A DNA stretch of 64,000 bases. It comes from Heloderma charlesbogerti. Its lineage: Eukaryota; Chordata; Lepidosauria; Squamata; Helodermatidae. Where the stretch lies: contig JANEZZ010002693.1 in assembly GCA_026122225.1 (NCBI GenBank), positions 124,001 through 188,000 of the forward strand, in the 5' to 3' direction. The notes beneath the pieces were generated by a model that was not told the DNA's origin, made no database searches, and worked only from the letters and a program-made list of their open reading frames with translations. The translations under genes were made by a program, and so were the position numbers. Shown here piece by piece: positions 33,521-43,748 of the stretch; position 1 is the first letter of the stretch; each line of letters starts with the position of its first letter.

Positions 33521-34558
33521 ATCCTGCTTAATTAAAAACACCAGAACAACAACAACAAAACAGTTGGCAGTTTGGAAAAAACTGCTGACTGTCAGGGTCG
33601 GGGCTGCTGATGTCGGGGCTGCTGTCTTGTAGGAGCGCCTGCTCAATGCTCTACTTGTATATGTAAATAAAGCAAATATTGCCCTGCCCCAAACCCACCA
33701 CCACAACAAACCCTACACATGCAAAACACCCTGCCATAAGTCTTCAGTGCTCCCTCATCCAAAGGAAACCAAGTCATGTAATGTGGTTCCTTGGAACATG
33801 TTATCACTTGGGGAAGTGGTGAGCACACAATACTGCAATAAATGAAAGACCCTCCACATTCTACTCTGGCTTGCACATTTCATTGCTTAAGCGAGTAGAA
33901 GATAACCATCTCATAAGGGAAGGAAAGGTCAAAAGGAACAGATGAAGAATTCACTCCTGAGATCAGGCCTTTCACGATAAAAAGCAAAGCTAAAAGAGAA
34001 AAAAGGGAAGCGAGTGAGCAACTTGCCAGAGGCTATGGAGAAATCAGGATTAGAATGCAGGCACTCACACTAGAAGGTCATATGCAGAGCGATAACTCGG
34101 CCATTCCTGCCCATCCACACCCAACATGGGCATTTACTAGAGTCACAAACAGATAAAAATTAATGGGACTCTGCATATCTAGGTATTTATGATGGTAATC
34201 ACTGTAGCTTACAACTGCCTTGGGTAATTATTTGTAATATGTATGCTTTGAGAAGCCTTACCAATATGTTGCAGCAAAAACAACAAGGAGTCAGATGTAC
34301 ATATGCAAGGGAGATGACAGGTGGAAATTGTAAACAATGGGGTTAAAACTGCAAAGACATGCCAATAGTGGGCTGGATCCAGGATCCGCCTTCTGTGAGA
34401 GGAGGGGCTCTGCTCATGGAAGCTCTCCCAATTTGGGGGGATCCTTCCCCCACCACACACAGAGCTCAACCCATTCTACAGGTTCTCCTTGTTCTCTGTG
34501 TAGCGATTCCAGGGGCTGGAAGGGCTGTTGTGGGAAGGAGGGGTGGATGGGTTGGATT
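33521..34558. other. Unassigned sequence
   Basis: Contains a 26-base word at about 34270 (GCAGCAAAAACAACAAGG) shared with a common reptile repeat. Nothing else recognised. Confidence 0.45.
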
Positions 34559-34887
34559 TAGGGGTATATAGATTTAGCTAAATCCATTCTGTCTGTGTTC
34601 TGAGGACTGTCAGCCATCTTTCATTCAGTTGTCCACTCATTGACATAATCTGATTTTTTTTAGGGTTGTTCAAGAATGTTGTTCCACTTGCACAAATGTG
34701 CACCTGTGCTAATGCGCATTAGCACAAGTGTATATTTGCACAAATCCCCCTCCCCCTGGTAAAAAACTGGTCCACAAGTCTGATGAATCTGTGCAACTTG
34801 GACAAAGCCTGTCTGCTGTGGAATCCCCAGGTCGGATTCATAGAAGTCTGAACTCGTTGGAATGTGTTGTGGATTTCTCCGACATCC
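34559..34887. mobile_element. TAGGGATG-type hAT-like element, class B, worn right end
   Basis: The left end TAGGGGTATATAG and right end TTTCTCCGACATCC fit the family. CATTCTGTCTGTG and CATCTTTCATTC near the left match the 16.6 kb copy. The interior has TTGCACAAATGTGCACC-type words. No target duplication was found. Confidence 0.7.
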
Positions 34888-34971
34888 AATAAATACAGTC
34901 TGTAACGATTCAATTAAAGCTTGAGGTGCTGTTGGTTTTGCTGCAACAGACTGGCACAACTACCTCTCTGG
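34888..34971. repeat. Fragment of a common reptile repeat
   Basis: TTTTGCTGCAACAGACTGGC and CTACCTCTCTGG form the known end of a widespread reptile DNA repeat related to 21622-21715. Confidence 0.5.
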
Positions 34972-35801
34972 AAGTTATGTGTTCTGTGTTATTAAGGGTG
35001 GATGAAAATTCACCTTCTGACTTGAGGCAAAAGCACACTTCGAGAAATATTTATTAATGAAATTAATAGCCACCTTCAGTGTAAAAACTTTGCCATCCAG
35101 TGCGTGACGTTTTCAAAAATGGCCAGATTTGGTGGTTTGGCTGCTTGTCGTTGTTTGCCCTTTAAAATGCTACATGAGGCGATGAAGCAGTTACTGAGGA
35201 TGATTCCAAGAAGTGCTTCCCAGCACAGGGGGTTGGAGACAGCAGCTGGCTTGGCGCTACTGTTCTTGTGTATGGGTTGCAGGCGCACTGACTTCTGGGA
35301 TTTGTTATGTGCAGAAACCTGCAGTTGCCAGGGGAAACAGGTACATGGCAGTGCTAGCAGGGCCAACTGACCAGAAAGATGTGGAACGGCCTACTCTTGT
35401 GGTTTTAACCACAGCTTGGTCTGCAGAAATCAGAAGGTAAAACTTTTCACCTTGCAGGGTTGAGCAGAATCACCTCCTAACACGTGTGCGTTAAGCTGCT
35501 GTTGCAGGCACAGCTTCAGTGGCCTGCTGGCAACCCTAGGCAGCCTCTTCAGGTCACAAAGTCACCTCCTCCTCCTATTCCTCCTCCTCCTTCTTTCCGG
35601 TGGGGAGGGAAGAACAAAGGCCAACCAAAATGTCATTGGGAATGAAGATGTCGTTCTCTCAGCAGACAGTGGCAAGCCACACAGGTGCGAAAGCCTGAAA
35701 GACAATACATCTGTCTGCAGATGGTTCATCCTGACCTGTTTTGAGCCAGAAATGCTCAAATGCTCAGAGGGATATACTAGAATGGCAATTAACATATGCC
35801 T
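34972..35801. other. Unassigned sequence
   Basis: A (TCC)n-like stretch lies at about 35566-35596. No family recognised. Confidence 0.45.
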
Positions 35802-35814
35802 GCAGCTAATGCCT

Positions 35815-36281
35815 TGTGATACGTTCCATGGGGTTTTCTTGGCAAGAATACTGGAGTGGGTTGCCATTTCCTTCTCCAGTGGACCACATTTTGTCAGAAT
35901 TCTCTGCCATGACCTGTCCGTCTTGGGTGGCCCTGCATGGCATAGCTTATGGCTTCACTGAGTTACGCAAGCCCCTTCACCACAACAAGGCAGTGATCCA
36001 TGAAGGGGATCATTGGAAGGACAGATACTGTAGCTGAAGCTCAAATATTTTGGCCACCTAATGCGAAGAGAAAACTCTCTGGAAAAGACCCTGATGCTGG
36101 GAAAGACTGAAGGCAAAAGAAGAAGGGGACGGCAGAGGATGAGATGGCTAGATAGCATTACCGATGCAATGAATATGAACTTGAGCACACTCCAGAAGAG
36201 AGCGCAGGACAGGAAGGCCTGGCGTGCTATGGTCCATGGGGTCACGAAGAGTTGGACACGACTGAATGACTGAACAACAAA
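35815..36281 (+). mobile_element. BovB LINE with inverted 5' end and large internal deletion
   Basis: Bases 35811-36009 are the first ~200 bases of BovB in reverse orientation, ending exactly at the element's 5' terminus (CCCCTTCATGG on the minus strand). Bases 36010-36281 are the last ~270 bases in forward orientation. A perfect 13-base duplication GCAGCTAATGCCT flanks the whole (35802-35814, 36282-36294), so it is one insertion. The layout matches twin priming with loss of ~2.6 kb. A 70-codon frame at 36061 is BovB 3' sequence, not a gene. Confidence 0.88.
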
Positions 36282-36299
36282 GCAGCTAATGCCTAATCC

Positions 36300-36405
36300 A
36301 CACTTCCCCAGCCTGGTGCCCTCCGCATGTGTTGGACTACACAATGCCACAGGCCATGCTGGCTTGGGATCTTGGGAGTTGTAGTCCAACACATCTGGAA
36401 GGCTG
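36300..36405. mobile_element. Palindromic MITE ('ccagatgtgttggac' family)
   Basis: CCAGCCTGGTGCCCTCCGCA and the inverted CATCTGGAAGGCTGG, with GTTGGACTAC and GTAGTCCAAC as inner arms. Confidence 0.75.
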
Positions 36406-36606
36406 GCCTAATCAATTAGCCAGAATTTTAATATCACTATTAAAATCACTATACTAATTGTAATAAAAGCCTAATAAGTCCAATGTTCAAACAAATGGTT
36501 TAATTTTTTTTTTAAGTCTGTCCATATAGCACCCATGACATCATAGTCATGAGTAACACATTCACAAGCTGTTTCCCTTTGGCCCCTGCTTTCCTCTGCG
36601 CCTTGT
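36406..36606. other. Unassigned sequence
   Basis: AT-rich; nothing recognised. Confidence 0.4.
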
Positions 36607-36836
36607 TTTTTATTTATTACATTTTAATCCCACCCTTCCTCCAAAGAGCTCAAGGTAGTGTTCAGTGTTCTCTCCACCATTCTATTTTGTCCTCACAACA
36701 ATCCTGTGAGGTAGGTTAGGCTGACAGATACTAACTACCTTAAGGTCACCCAGTGAGCTTCATGGCTGAGGGATTTGAAGCAAGGCCTTCCCAACCCTAA
36801 GATGGCACTCTAACCAGTATGCCACAGTGGCTCGCA
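36607..36836 (-). repeat. MIR-like CORE-SINE
   Basis: TCCTCACAACAATCCTGTGA, GGTAGGTTAGGCTGA, AAGGTCACCCAGTGAGC, GGATTTGAAGC and ACTCTAACCAGTATGCCACA match the well-known antisense order of MIR-type SINEs. The tail is at the left (TATTTATTACATTTTAATCC). Old but clearly readable. Confidence 0.85.
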
Positions 36837-37609
36837 TTCCCTTTCCCTTCTAGCTTCTGCTTCCTTGACCCATCTTTTCCTCCAGTCCCTTCCTTCCATC
36901 ACTCTTCTTCTGGGTCTACTTTCCTCTCATCTGCAGCCCTCAGCTTCTCTCCCTCTAGCCCCCTTTAATTGGTGCTGTCTGCACACGATTCTTCCTGCCT
37001 TTTAGCCCTTATCCCCCTCAGCTCTCTGCCATTAATACTGTCTGCATGATGGGTTCTTTCCCCCACCCCATTCCAGTCATCAGCAACATATGTAGTATGT
37101 GTTCTGAGCCCCCTTTAGAAAGCAGCAATGTATTTTGAAATCTAGTGGTGCCATCTCGTCTGTTTGACAGGTTTTGTTTTCCTGGAATTTTTTCTCTACT
37201 CGCCGCCAGTTTTGAGACACACAAGTTGAGTCATAATGATGGAATGACCAGCCAACTATCTCCTGCTCCCTACACACTCCAATTCAAGGTGAATCCTGAT
37301 AGCTGATGTATGAGCAGGCTGGCCACATGCTAGAAATTCCTTGCTAAATTAAATTGCTAGTTCATCAAAAACATCCTCCCAAGCATGCACAGGATATATT
37401 AAGTTATGGTGGAGTAAGGGATCAGTTTGTCACACTGACATTTCAGCTCCTTGCCAGAAAGAGTTGAATCTGGTTATCAAGAAACTAGATCTGCAAAGGG
37501 TCACACTGTGCAATAAAGTGGTGTAACTGGAGACCCCTCTGCTGGCATATGAATGTCTGGTGACAACTTTGCTGTAAACTCCCCCACCCCAAAGTGGGAT
37601 ATAAAATAT
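36837..37609. other. Unassigned sequence
   Basis: A pyrimidine-rich stretch at 36840-36960. Nothing recognised. Confidence 0.45.
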
Positions 37610-38020
37610 ACATGATGTGCTGTTGTTGTTGTTCAGTCGTTAAGTCGCATCTGACTCTTCATGACTCCATGGACCATAGCACGCCAGGCCTTCCTGTCCT
37701 CTGCTCTCTCCCGGAATATGCTGAAGTTCATATTCATTGCATCGGTGATGATATCTAGCCATCTCATCCTCTGCCGTCCCCTTCTCCTTTTGCCTTCAAT
37801 CTTTCCCAGCATCAGGGTCTTTTCCAGTGAGTTTTCTCTTTGCATTAGGTAGGCATGGTGGAGAATGCCAGCGCATTCGGCCCCCCGAAATGCGTGGCAG
37901 AACGAAGCCCCACCCCACCCCGCGAAATGGGCCCAGAACGGAGCCTACCTTTGTCGGCCATTCCGGTGCTCTTCGAATGGCGGCCGCGTCTGCAGCCGCC
38001 ATTCATGACTTTCGAATGGT

Positions 38021-38314
38021 CGTGATAAGCTACGTAAATACTTACGTAGCCTATCACGTCAAAAAAAGGGAACGCAAATGGCGGCGGCTATGGCAGCCGC
38101 CATTTGCATTCCCTTTTTCACCGTGATAGGCTATGTAAATATTTACGTAGCCTATCACAGCTAAAAAAGGGAATGCAAATGGTGGCCGCCGTAGCCACCG
38201 CCATTTGTGTTCCCTTTTTTTTTTTGCCATGATAGGCTACATAAATATTTTCGTAGCCTATCACTGGCTGGTGTAAGGACGTAAATGGCGTCTCCTACAC
38301 AGGACGCCATTTGC
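38021..38314. repeat. Tandem array of alternating palindromes, period about 103 bases
   Basis: AT-type palindromes lie at 38021-38058, 38123-38158 and 38229-38263, centred on TACGTAAATATTTACGTA with GATAGGC/GCCTATC arms. GC-type hairpins lie at 38061-38119, 38163-38220 and 38281-38314, built from AACGCAAATGGCGG and its complement CCGCCATTTGCATT. The two kinds alternate strictly. Confidence 0.92.
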
Positions 38315-38465
38315 ATCCACAGCAGCCCGGCAGTGGCTGGAGGCCCCGCTGCGGGTTGGCCCAGCCTGCAGCTCTGCAGCCTGGCTGTGGAGCGGAGCCA
38401 GCCAGGCAGGATTCCAGGGGGGGAGGAACGGATCTCCTCCCCCCACCTGCGGAACCCGGTGGAGC

Positions 38466-39152
38466 TAGGGATGTCAGAGAATTCCGCCACGGATCTCGGT
38501 GAGGCCGAATGCCAGTGCATTCGGCCCCCTGAACTCCATGACGGAACGGCCTGCCACCTCCCCGCCCCCCCGCGGATCCCCCCGGGATGAGACTCACCTG
38601 GGGCGGATCTTCCGGGCGGCGGTGGCGGCAGCGGCAGCGGCGGCGGCCGCTCTTCTGACCGGCTGCCGCCGCTGCCATTTCCAGGCTTGTGTAAAAAAAA
38701 AAAAAAAAAGACGTGATTGGCTACGTAAAGATTTACATAGGCTAAAACGGTGAATGAAAAAGGGACGCAAATAGCGCCCGCTACACTATTTGCGTTCCCC
38801 TTTATTTTCGCCATCATAATCTACGTAAATATTTACGTAGATTAAGACGGCCAAAAAGAAGGAACGCAAATGGTGGTGGCCGTAGCCGCCGCCATTTGCA
38901 TACACTTTTTTTTTTTTTTACCCAGAGCCCTCCACTGCCGGAAATCCGGCTGTGGACGGCTCTGGCCTGGCCGGGCTGGTCCTGGCCGGCTGCTTCACGG
39001 AACTGCCGCGGAGCACAGCCGGCTGTTCGAGGATTCCGGGGGGAGGAATGGAGCGCCTCCCCCCCGGCCAGGATTCCGGGGAGAGGGATGGAACGCCTCC
39101 CGCCCACCATCAACATAATCCGCGAAAGGTAAGTCACTTTCGTACATCCCTA
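38466..39152. mobile_element. TAGGGATG-type hAT-like element, class A (inner, nested)
   Basis: Starts TAGGGATGTCAGAG and ends TTTCGTACATCCCTA. A perfect 8-base duplication GGTGGAGC flanks it (38458-38465, 39153-39160), both copies lying in the outer element. It carries its own palindrome array at 38712-38900. It is a younger insertion of the same family into its relative. Confidence 0.93.
38712..38900. repeat. Tandem array of alternating palindromes in the inner element
   Basis: AT-type palindromes lie at 38712-38745 and 38811-38849 (CTACGTAAATATTTACGTAG). GC-type hairpins lie at 38763-38798 and 38862-38900 (GACGCAAATAGCG/CTATTTGCGTTC). The unit and order match the outer element's array. Confidence 0.9.
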
Positions 39153-39303
39153 GGTGGAGCCAGGTAAGCGGGTTTTCGTACACCCCTAACATTAGGTGGG
39201 CGAAATATTTGAGCTTCAGCTTCAGTATCTGTCCTTCCAACGAGCACTCAGAGTTGATTTCCTTTAGGATGGACTGATTTGACCTCCTTGCAGTCCAGGG
39301 GAC

Positions 39304-40632
39304 TCATAAGAGTCTTCTCCAGCACCACAGTTCAAAAGCATCAATTCTTTGGCACTCAGCCTTCCTTATAGTGCAGCTCTCACAGCCATACATTACTACT
39401 GGGAAAACCATAGCTTTGATTAGACAGACCTTTGTCGGCAAGGTGATGTCTGTGCTTCTTACTATGCTGTCTAGGTTTGCCATAGCTTTCCTGCCAAGGA
39501 GCAAGCGTCTTTTAATTTCATGGCTACAGTCACCGTCTGCGGTGATCTTGGAGCCCAAGAAAGTAAAATCTGTCACTGCTTCCATTTCTTCCCCTTCTAT
39601 ATGCCAGGAAGTGATGAGGCCAAATGCCATGATCTTAGTTTTTTTAATGCTGAGTTTCAAACCAGCTTTTGCACTCTCCACTTTCACCCTCAACAAGAGG
39701 CTCTTTAGATCTTCTTCGCTTTCTGCCATTAGGGTGATATCGTCTGCATATCTGAGGTTGTTGATAATTCTCCCAGCAATCTTAATTCCGACCTGTGATT
39801 CATCCAACCCTGCGTTTCTCATGATGTACTCTGCATATAAGTTAAATAAGCAGGGAGACAATATACAGCCCTGTCGTCCTCCTTTCCCAATTTTGAACCA
39901 ATCAGTTGTTCCATGTCCAGTTCTTACTGTTGCTTCTTGACCCTCGTACAGGTTTCTCAGGAGACAGGTAAGGTGGTCTGGTACTCCCATCTCTTTACGA
40001 ATCTGCCACAGTTTGTTGTGATCCACACAATCAAAGGCTTTAGCATAGTCAATGAAGCAGAAATAGACGTTTTTCTGGAATTCCCTTGCTTTCTCCATGA
40101 TCCAGCGAATGTTGGCGATTTGATCTCTAGTTCCTCTGCCTCTCTGAAACCCAGCTTGTACTTCCGGTAGTTCTCCGTTCACATACTGGTGAAGCCTAGC
40201 TTGTAGGATTTTGAGCATAACCTTGCTGGCATGTGAAATGAGCGCAATTGTACAGTAGTTTGAACACTCTTTGGCGTTGCCCTTCTTTGGAATTGGAATG
40301 TAAACTGAACTTTTCCAGACTTGTGGCCACTGTTGAGTGTTGCAAATTTGTTGGCATATTGAGTGCAGCACTTTAACAGCATCATCTTTTAGGATTGTAA
40401 ATAGCTCAGCTGGAATACTGTCATCTCTGCTAGCTTTGTTGTTAGTAATGCTTCCTAAGGCCCACTTGACTTCACTCTCTAGGATGTCCGGCTCAAGTTC
40501 AGTGACCACACTATCATGGCTATCAGGGACACTAAGATCTTTCCTGCATACTTCTGTGTATTCTTTCCACCTCTTCTTAATCTCATCTGCTTCTGTTAGG
40601 TCCCTGCCTTCTTTGTCCTTTATCATGCCCAT
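39304..40632 (-). pseudogene. BovB ORF, reverse transcriptase domain, premature stop
   Basis: A 442-codon open segment in the same frame as the endonuclease part encodes the RTE reverse transcriptase. In order it shows VYIPIPKKGNAKECSNY, GFQRGRGTRDQIANI, FIDYAKAFDCVDHNKL, RQGCILSPCLFNLYAEY and the catalytic box RYADDITLM, whose two aspartates are intact. TFLGSKITADGDCSHEIKRR and the thumb motif FELWCWRRLL follow. The stop at 39304-39306 is TGA where the plus-strand copy has CGA, again a CpG change. The family's frame normally continues ~40 codons further. I infer a recently dead element rather than a domesticated gene. Confidence 0.92.
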
Positions 40633-41193
40633 CTTTGCACAAAACTTTCCCTTGATATCTCCGATTTTCTTGAAGAGATCTCTAGTCTTTCCCTTTCTGT
40701 TGTTTTCCTTGATTTCTTTGCATTGTTCATTTAAGAAGGCCTTCTTGTCTCTCCTTGCTATTCTCTGGAACTCTGCATTCAGTTGGATATATCTTCCCCT
40801 TTCTCCCTTGCTTTTCGCTTCCCTTCTTTCGTCAGCTACTTGTAAAGCCTCATCAGACAGCCACTTGGCTTTCTTGCATTTCTTTTTCTTTGGGATGGAC
40901 TGAGTTGCTGCCTCCTGAACAGTGTTACAGACCTCCGTTCATAGTTCCTCAGGCACTCTGTCTATCAGGTCTAATCCCTTAAATCTATTCGTCACCTCCA
41001 CTGTATATTCATAAGGGATATGATTTAGGTCATATCTGAATGGTTTAGTAGTTTTCCCTACATTCTTCAATTTAAGCTGAAATTTTGCAAGAAGCAGCTC
41101 ATGATCTGAGCCACAGTCAGCTCCAGGTCTTGTTTTTACTGACTGTATGGAGCTTCTCCATTTTTGGCTGCAAAGTACATAATCAATCTGATT

Positions 41194-42120
41194 TCAATAT
41201 TGACCATCTGGTGATGTCCATGTGTAGAGTCGCCTCTCGTGCTGTTGGAAAAGAGTATTGGCTACGATCAGCGTGTTCTCTTGGCAAAACTCTATTAGCC
41301 TTTGTCCTGCTTCATTTTGTACACCAAGGCCATGCTTGCCTGTTCTCCTGGTGATTTCTTGACTTCCTACTTTAGCATTCCAATCCCCTATGATGAAAAG
41401 GACATCTTTTTTTGGTGTTAGTTCTAGAAGGTATTGTAGGTCTTCATAGAACTGATCAACCTCAGCTTCTTTGGCCTCCGTGATTGGGGCATAGACTTGA
41501 ATTACTGTGATGTTGAATGGTTTGCCTTGGGTTCGTACTGAGATCATTCTATCGTTTTTGAGATTGTACCCCAGTACTGCTTTTCCCACCCTTTTGTTGA
41601 CTATGAGTGCTACTCCATTTCTTCTAAGGGATTCTTGCCCACAGTAGTAGATATAATGGTCACCTGAATTAAATTCGCCCATGCCTGTCCATTTTAGTTC
41701 GCCGTTTCCCAAGATGTCGATGTTCAATCTTGCCATCTCATGTTTGACCACCTCCAGCTTACCTTGATTCATTGATCTGACATTCCAGGTTCCTAAACAA
41801 TATTGTTCTTTACAGCATCGGATTTTCTTTTCACCACCAGACACATCCACAGCTGAGTGTCCTTTCGGCTTTGGCCCAGCCGCTTCACTCTTTCTGGCGC
41901 TACTTGGAAATACCCTCTGCTCTTCCCCAGTAGCATATTGGATACCTTCCGACCTGAGGGGCTCATCTTCCGGCGTCATCTCTTTTAGCCTTGTGATACG
42001 TTCCATGGGGTTTTCTTGGCAAGAATACTGGAGTGGGTTGCCATTTCCTTCTCCAGTGGACCACATTTTGTCAGAACTCTCCGCCATGACCTGTTCGTCT
42101 TGGGTGGCCCTGCACGGCAT
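41194..42120 (-). pseudogene. BovB ORF, apurinic-type endonuclease domain, premature stop
   Basis: A 308-codon open segment encodes the N-terminal endonuclease of an RTE-clade LINE. This enzyme nicks the target DNA to start reverse transcription. Visible motifs are LGTWNVRSMNQGKLE near residue 110, YIYYCGQESLRRNG near 160, and GDWNAKVGS near 245, the last being an endonuclease core box. The frame stops at 41194-41196 (TGA); the copy at 53.9 kb has CGA there, so the stop is a C-to-T change at a CpG. The C-terminal SDH catalytic box lies beyond the stop. A second stop in the same frame lies at 40939-40941, where the other copy has TGG. Confidence 0.9.
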
Positions 42121-42197
42121 AACTTATGGCTTCACTGAGTTACACAAGCCCCTTCGCCGCAACAAGGCAGTGATCCATGAAGGGGACATGATATGCT

Positions 42198-42329
42198 ACT
42201 AAGTAACAATGATGCTCACATTCATTGAAACAATTAGGAGAGGTGAGAAAAACTGCCAGATGTTTGCTGGCTGTCCTTAAGAAGCTCTGTTAACTGCAGT
42301 GGAGAGCTCAGATTTCATCCAATCAATCA
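42198..42329. other. Short unassigned stretch
   Basis: Nothing recognised. Confidence 0.4.
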
Positions 42330-42461
42330 CGGGTGGGCAGAATGTAGATCGCTAGATGTTTTGGACTTCAACTCCCAGAAGCCACTGCCAACATGGCCAA
42401 TGATCAGGAATGTTGGGAGTTTAAGGCCTAAACATCTGGGATCTACCTTCTGCCCACCCTT
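42330..42461. mobile_element. Palindromic MITE, GGGTGGGCAGA ends
   Basis: GGGTGGGCAGAATGTAGATC and GATCTACCTTCTGCCCACCC are inverted ends. The inner arms are AGATGTTTTGGACTTC and AAACATCT. Confidence 0.8.
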
Positions 42462-42497
42462 GTAGTTGTGTCAATTCACCCTGTTATCCATTCAATC

Positions 42498-42499
<2 letters not shown>

Positions 42500-42558
<59 letters not shown>
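42500..42558. repeat. (TC)n joined to (AC)n microsatellite
   Basis: About eighteen TC units followed without break by about eleven AC units. Confidence 0.95.
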
Positions 42559-42644
42559 CATGTGTTTTGACAGTGGTCTACCTCTTGGTCCATAGAAACC
42601 TCACCCACTGAAGAGGAAGACACACCCCTTGAGCAAACTTTACA

Positions 42645-42740
42645 CCAGCCTCCCCCAACTCAGTGCCTTCCAGATGTGTTGGACTACAACTCCCATACTC
42701 CTGAGCCACCATGAAGGGCACCAAGTTGGAGAAGACTGAC
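42645..42740. mobile_element. Palindromic MITE ('ccagatgtgttggac' family)
   Basis: CCCCAACTCAGTGCCTTCCA with GATGTGTTGGACTACAACTC. The right end CACCAAGTTGGAGAAG is the partial inverse of the left. Confidence 0.7.
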
Positions 42741-43748
42741 ATGCCATCAAACAGGCAGGTTCTTCACTGACTAGAACCCCTCCTCAATGTGGAAAAATGA
42801 AGTGTATAAACTAGTAGATAAGTCAGATAAATCAATGACATCAGGTATAAGGTGGCTCTCATCATAACCCCCCTCATTATTTTTAGGGAATTTATGTATC
42901 CCCCCCAAAAAAGATAAGAAGGGATGCATCTCCTCATATCTCCTCCATTTCTCCCCCTTGAAGGAAATGCATCCCTGCATGCTAATTCACTAGGTCTTCT
43001 TGAATATAATCCTAGAAGTGTAGACCATATGGCCTTTGACTTGATGAAAGGTATATTGCACAGACCTACCGCACCCCACGGGCTATTACTTATTGCAGTG
43101 GCCTATAGCAATTGTGGCTCCTCAACATGGTAATTCAGCTCACCACAGTTGTTGATTTACCACCAGAGACCTGCTTTATGCTGACATATTGATGTGCCGG
43201 CAAGAGCTGTCAATAATGCTTCCCTTCATTTTCAGCAGTTTTCTTGAAGCATCATCCATCATTCGTCACATGACCATGACCCTCACAGACAGGCAGGAAA
43301 AGCTCCATTCATAGGCTTAGCAAGTACCTCTCAGGGAGAGTACTGGGAACAATTTGCCACAGATGCACTTCATATTATCCTGTGGGTGTTTGTATCATGC
43401 CTACTATCAAAGCCTCCTCTTTCTTAAGAGCAGTGGAGAGACAGAATGAGAGAGAGAGAGAGAGAGAGAGAAGCAGGTCCTTCAGCCACAGAGAGGGGAA
43501 GATAACTTTTCTCAGTGCAGAGGAGAAGCAAGCACAACTATGTGAAATTGTTCTTAAGGGGCTTTCCAGATGTTACTTCCAGCACTGACGGTAGCAGCAG
43601 CCTGGATGTGAAGGGGAAACTGTGAAGGCACTTGTAGACAAATAATGTTTTTGCAGATTATCAATACAATGAGTCAGTATGCCAGGCACACTCACAAACC
43701 ACATCATGCGGCTGCTGATCGCTGTGCTTATCAATGCTAGTTTAGATG
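42741..43748. other. Unassigned sequence with a (GA)n tract
   Basis: (GA)n at 43448-43471. Nothing else recognised. Confidence 0.5.

Larger units (their letters stand above)
37850..39188. mobile_element. TAGGGATG-type hAT-like element, class A (outer), inside BovB
   Basis: Starts TAGGCATGGTGGAGAATGCC and ends TTTTCGTACACCCCTA. The flanks GCATTAGG (37842-37849) and ACATTAGG (39189-39196) form an 8-base duplication with one change. The BovB sequence reads continuously when the insert is skipped. The element carries the palindrome array at 38021-38314 and is itself split by a second element at 38466-39152; without that its length is about 650 bases. Non-coding; a 218-codon frame on the minus strand is a shadow of palindromic GC-rich DNA. 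Confidence 0.92.
37622..42185 (-). mobile_element. Near full-length BovB/RTE LINE, interrupted by a hAT-like element
   Basis: The 3' end with its (GTT)n tail is at the left and the 5' terminus CCCCTTCATGG (minus strand) at the right. The flanks ACATGATGTGCT (37610-37621) and ACATGATATGCT (42186-42197) are a 12-base target duplication with one change. Subtracting the DNA inserted at 37850-39188 and its 8-base duplication leaves about 3.2 kb. The single long reading frame (EN then RT) is broken by only three nonsense codons and I see no frameshift. Confidence 0.93.

Noticed and set aside
36061..36273. 70-codon frame repeated at 37.7 kb, RRGRQRMRWLD type
   Set aside because: It is translated BovB 3' sequence present in every BovB end, not an independent gene.
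38021..38314. CRISPR-like regularly spaced repeats
   Set aside because: The 'spacers' are themselves palindromes that recur between units, and the context is a transposon in a vertebrate genome.
38161..38817. 218-codon minus-strand open frame
   Set aside because: It lies across GC-rich palindromic hAT-like DNA and both element borders; the frame is a by-product of composition.
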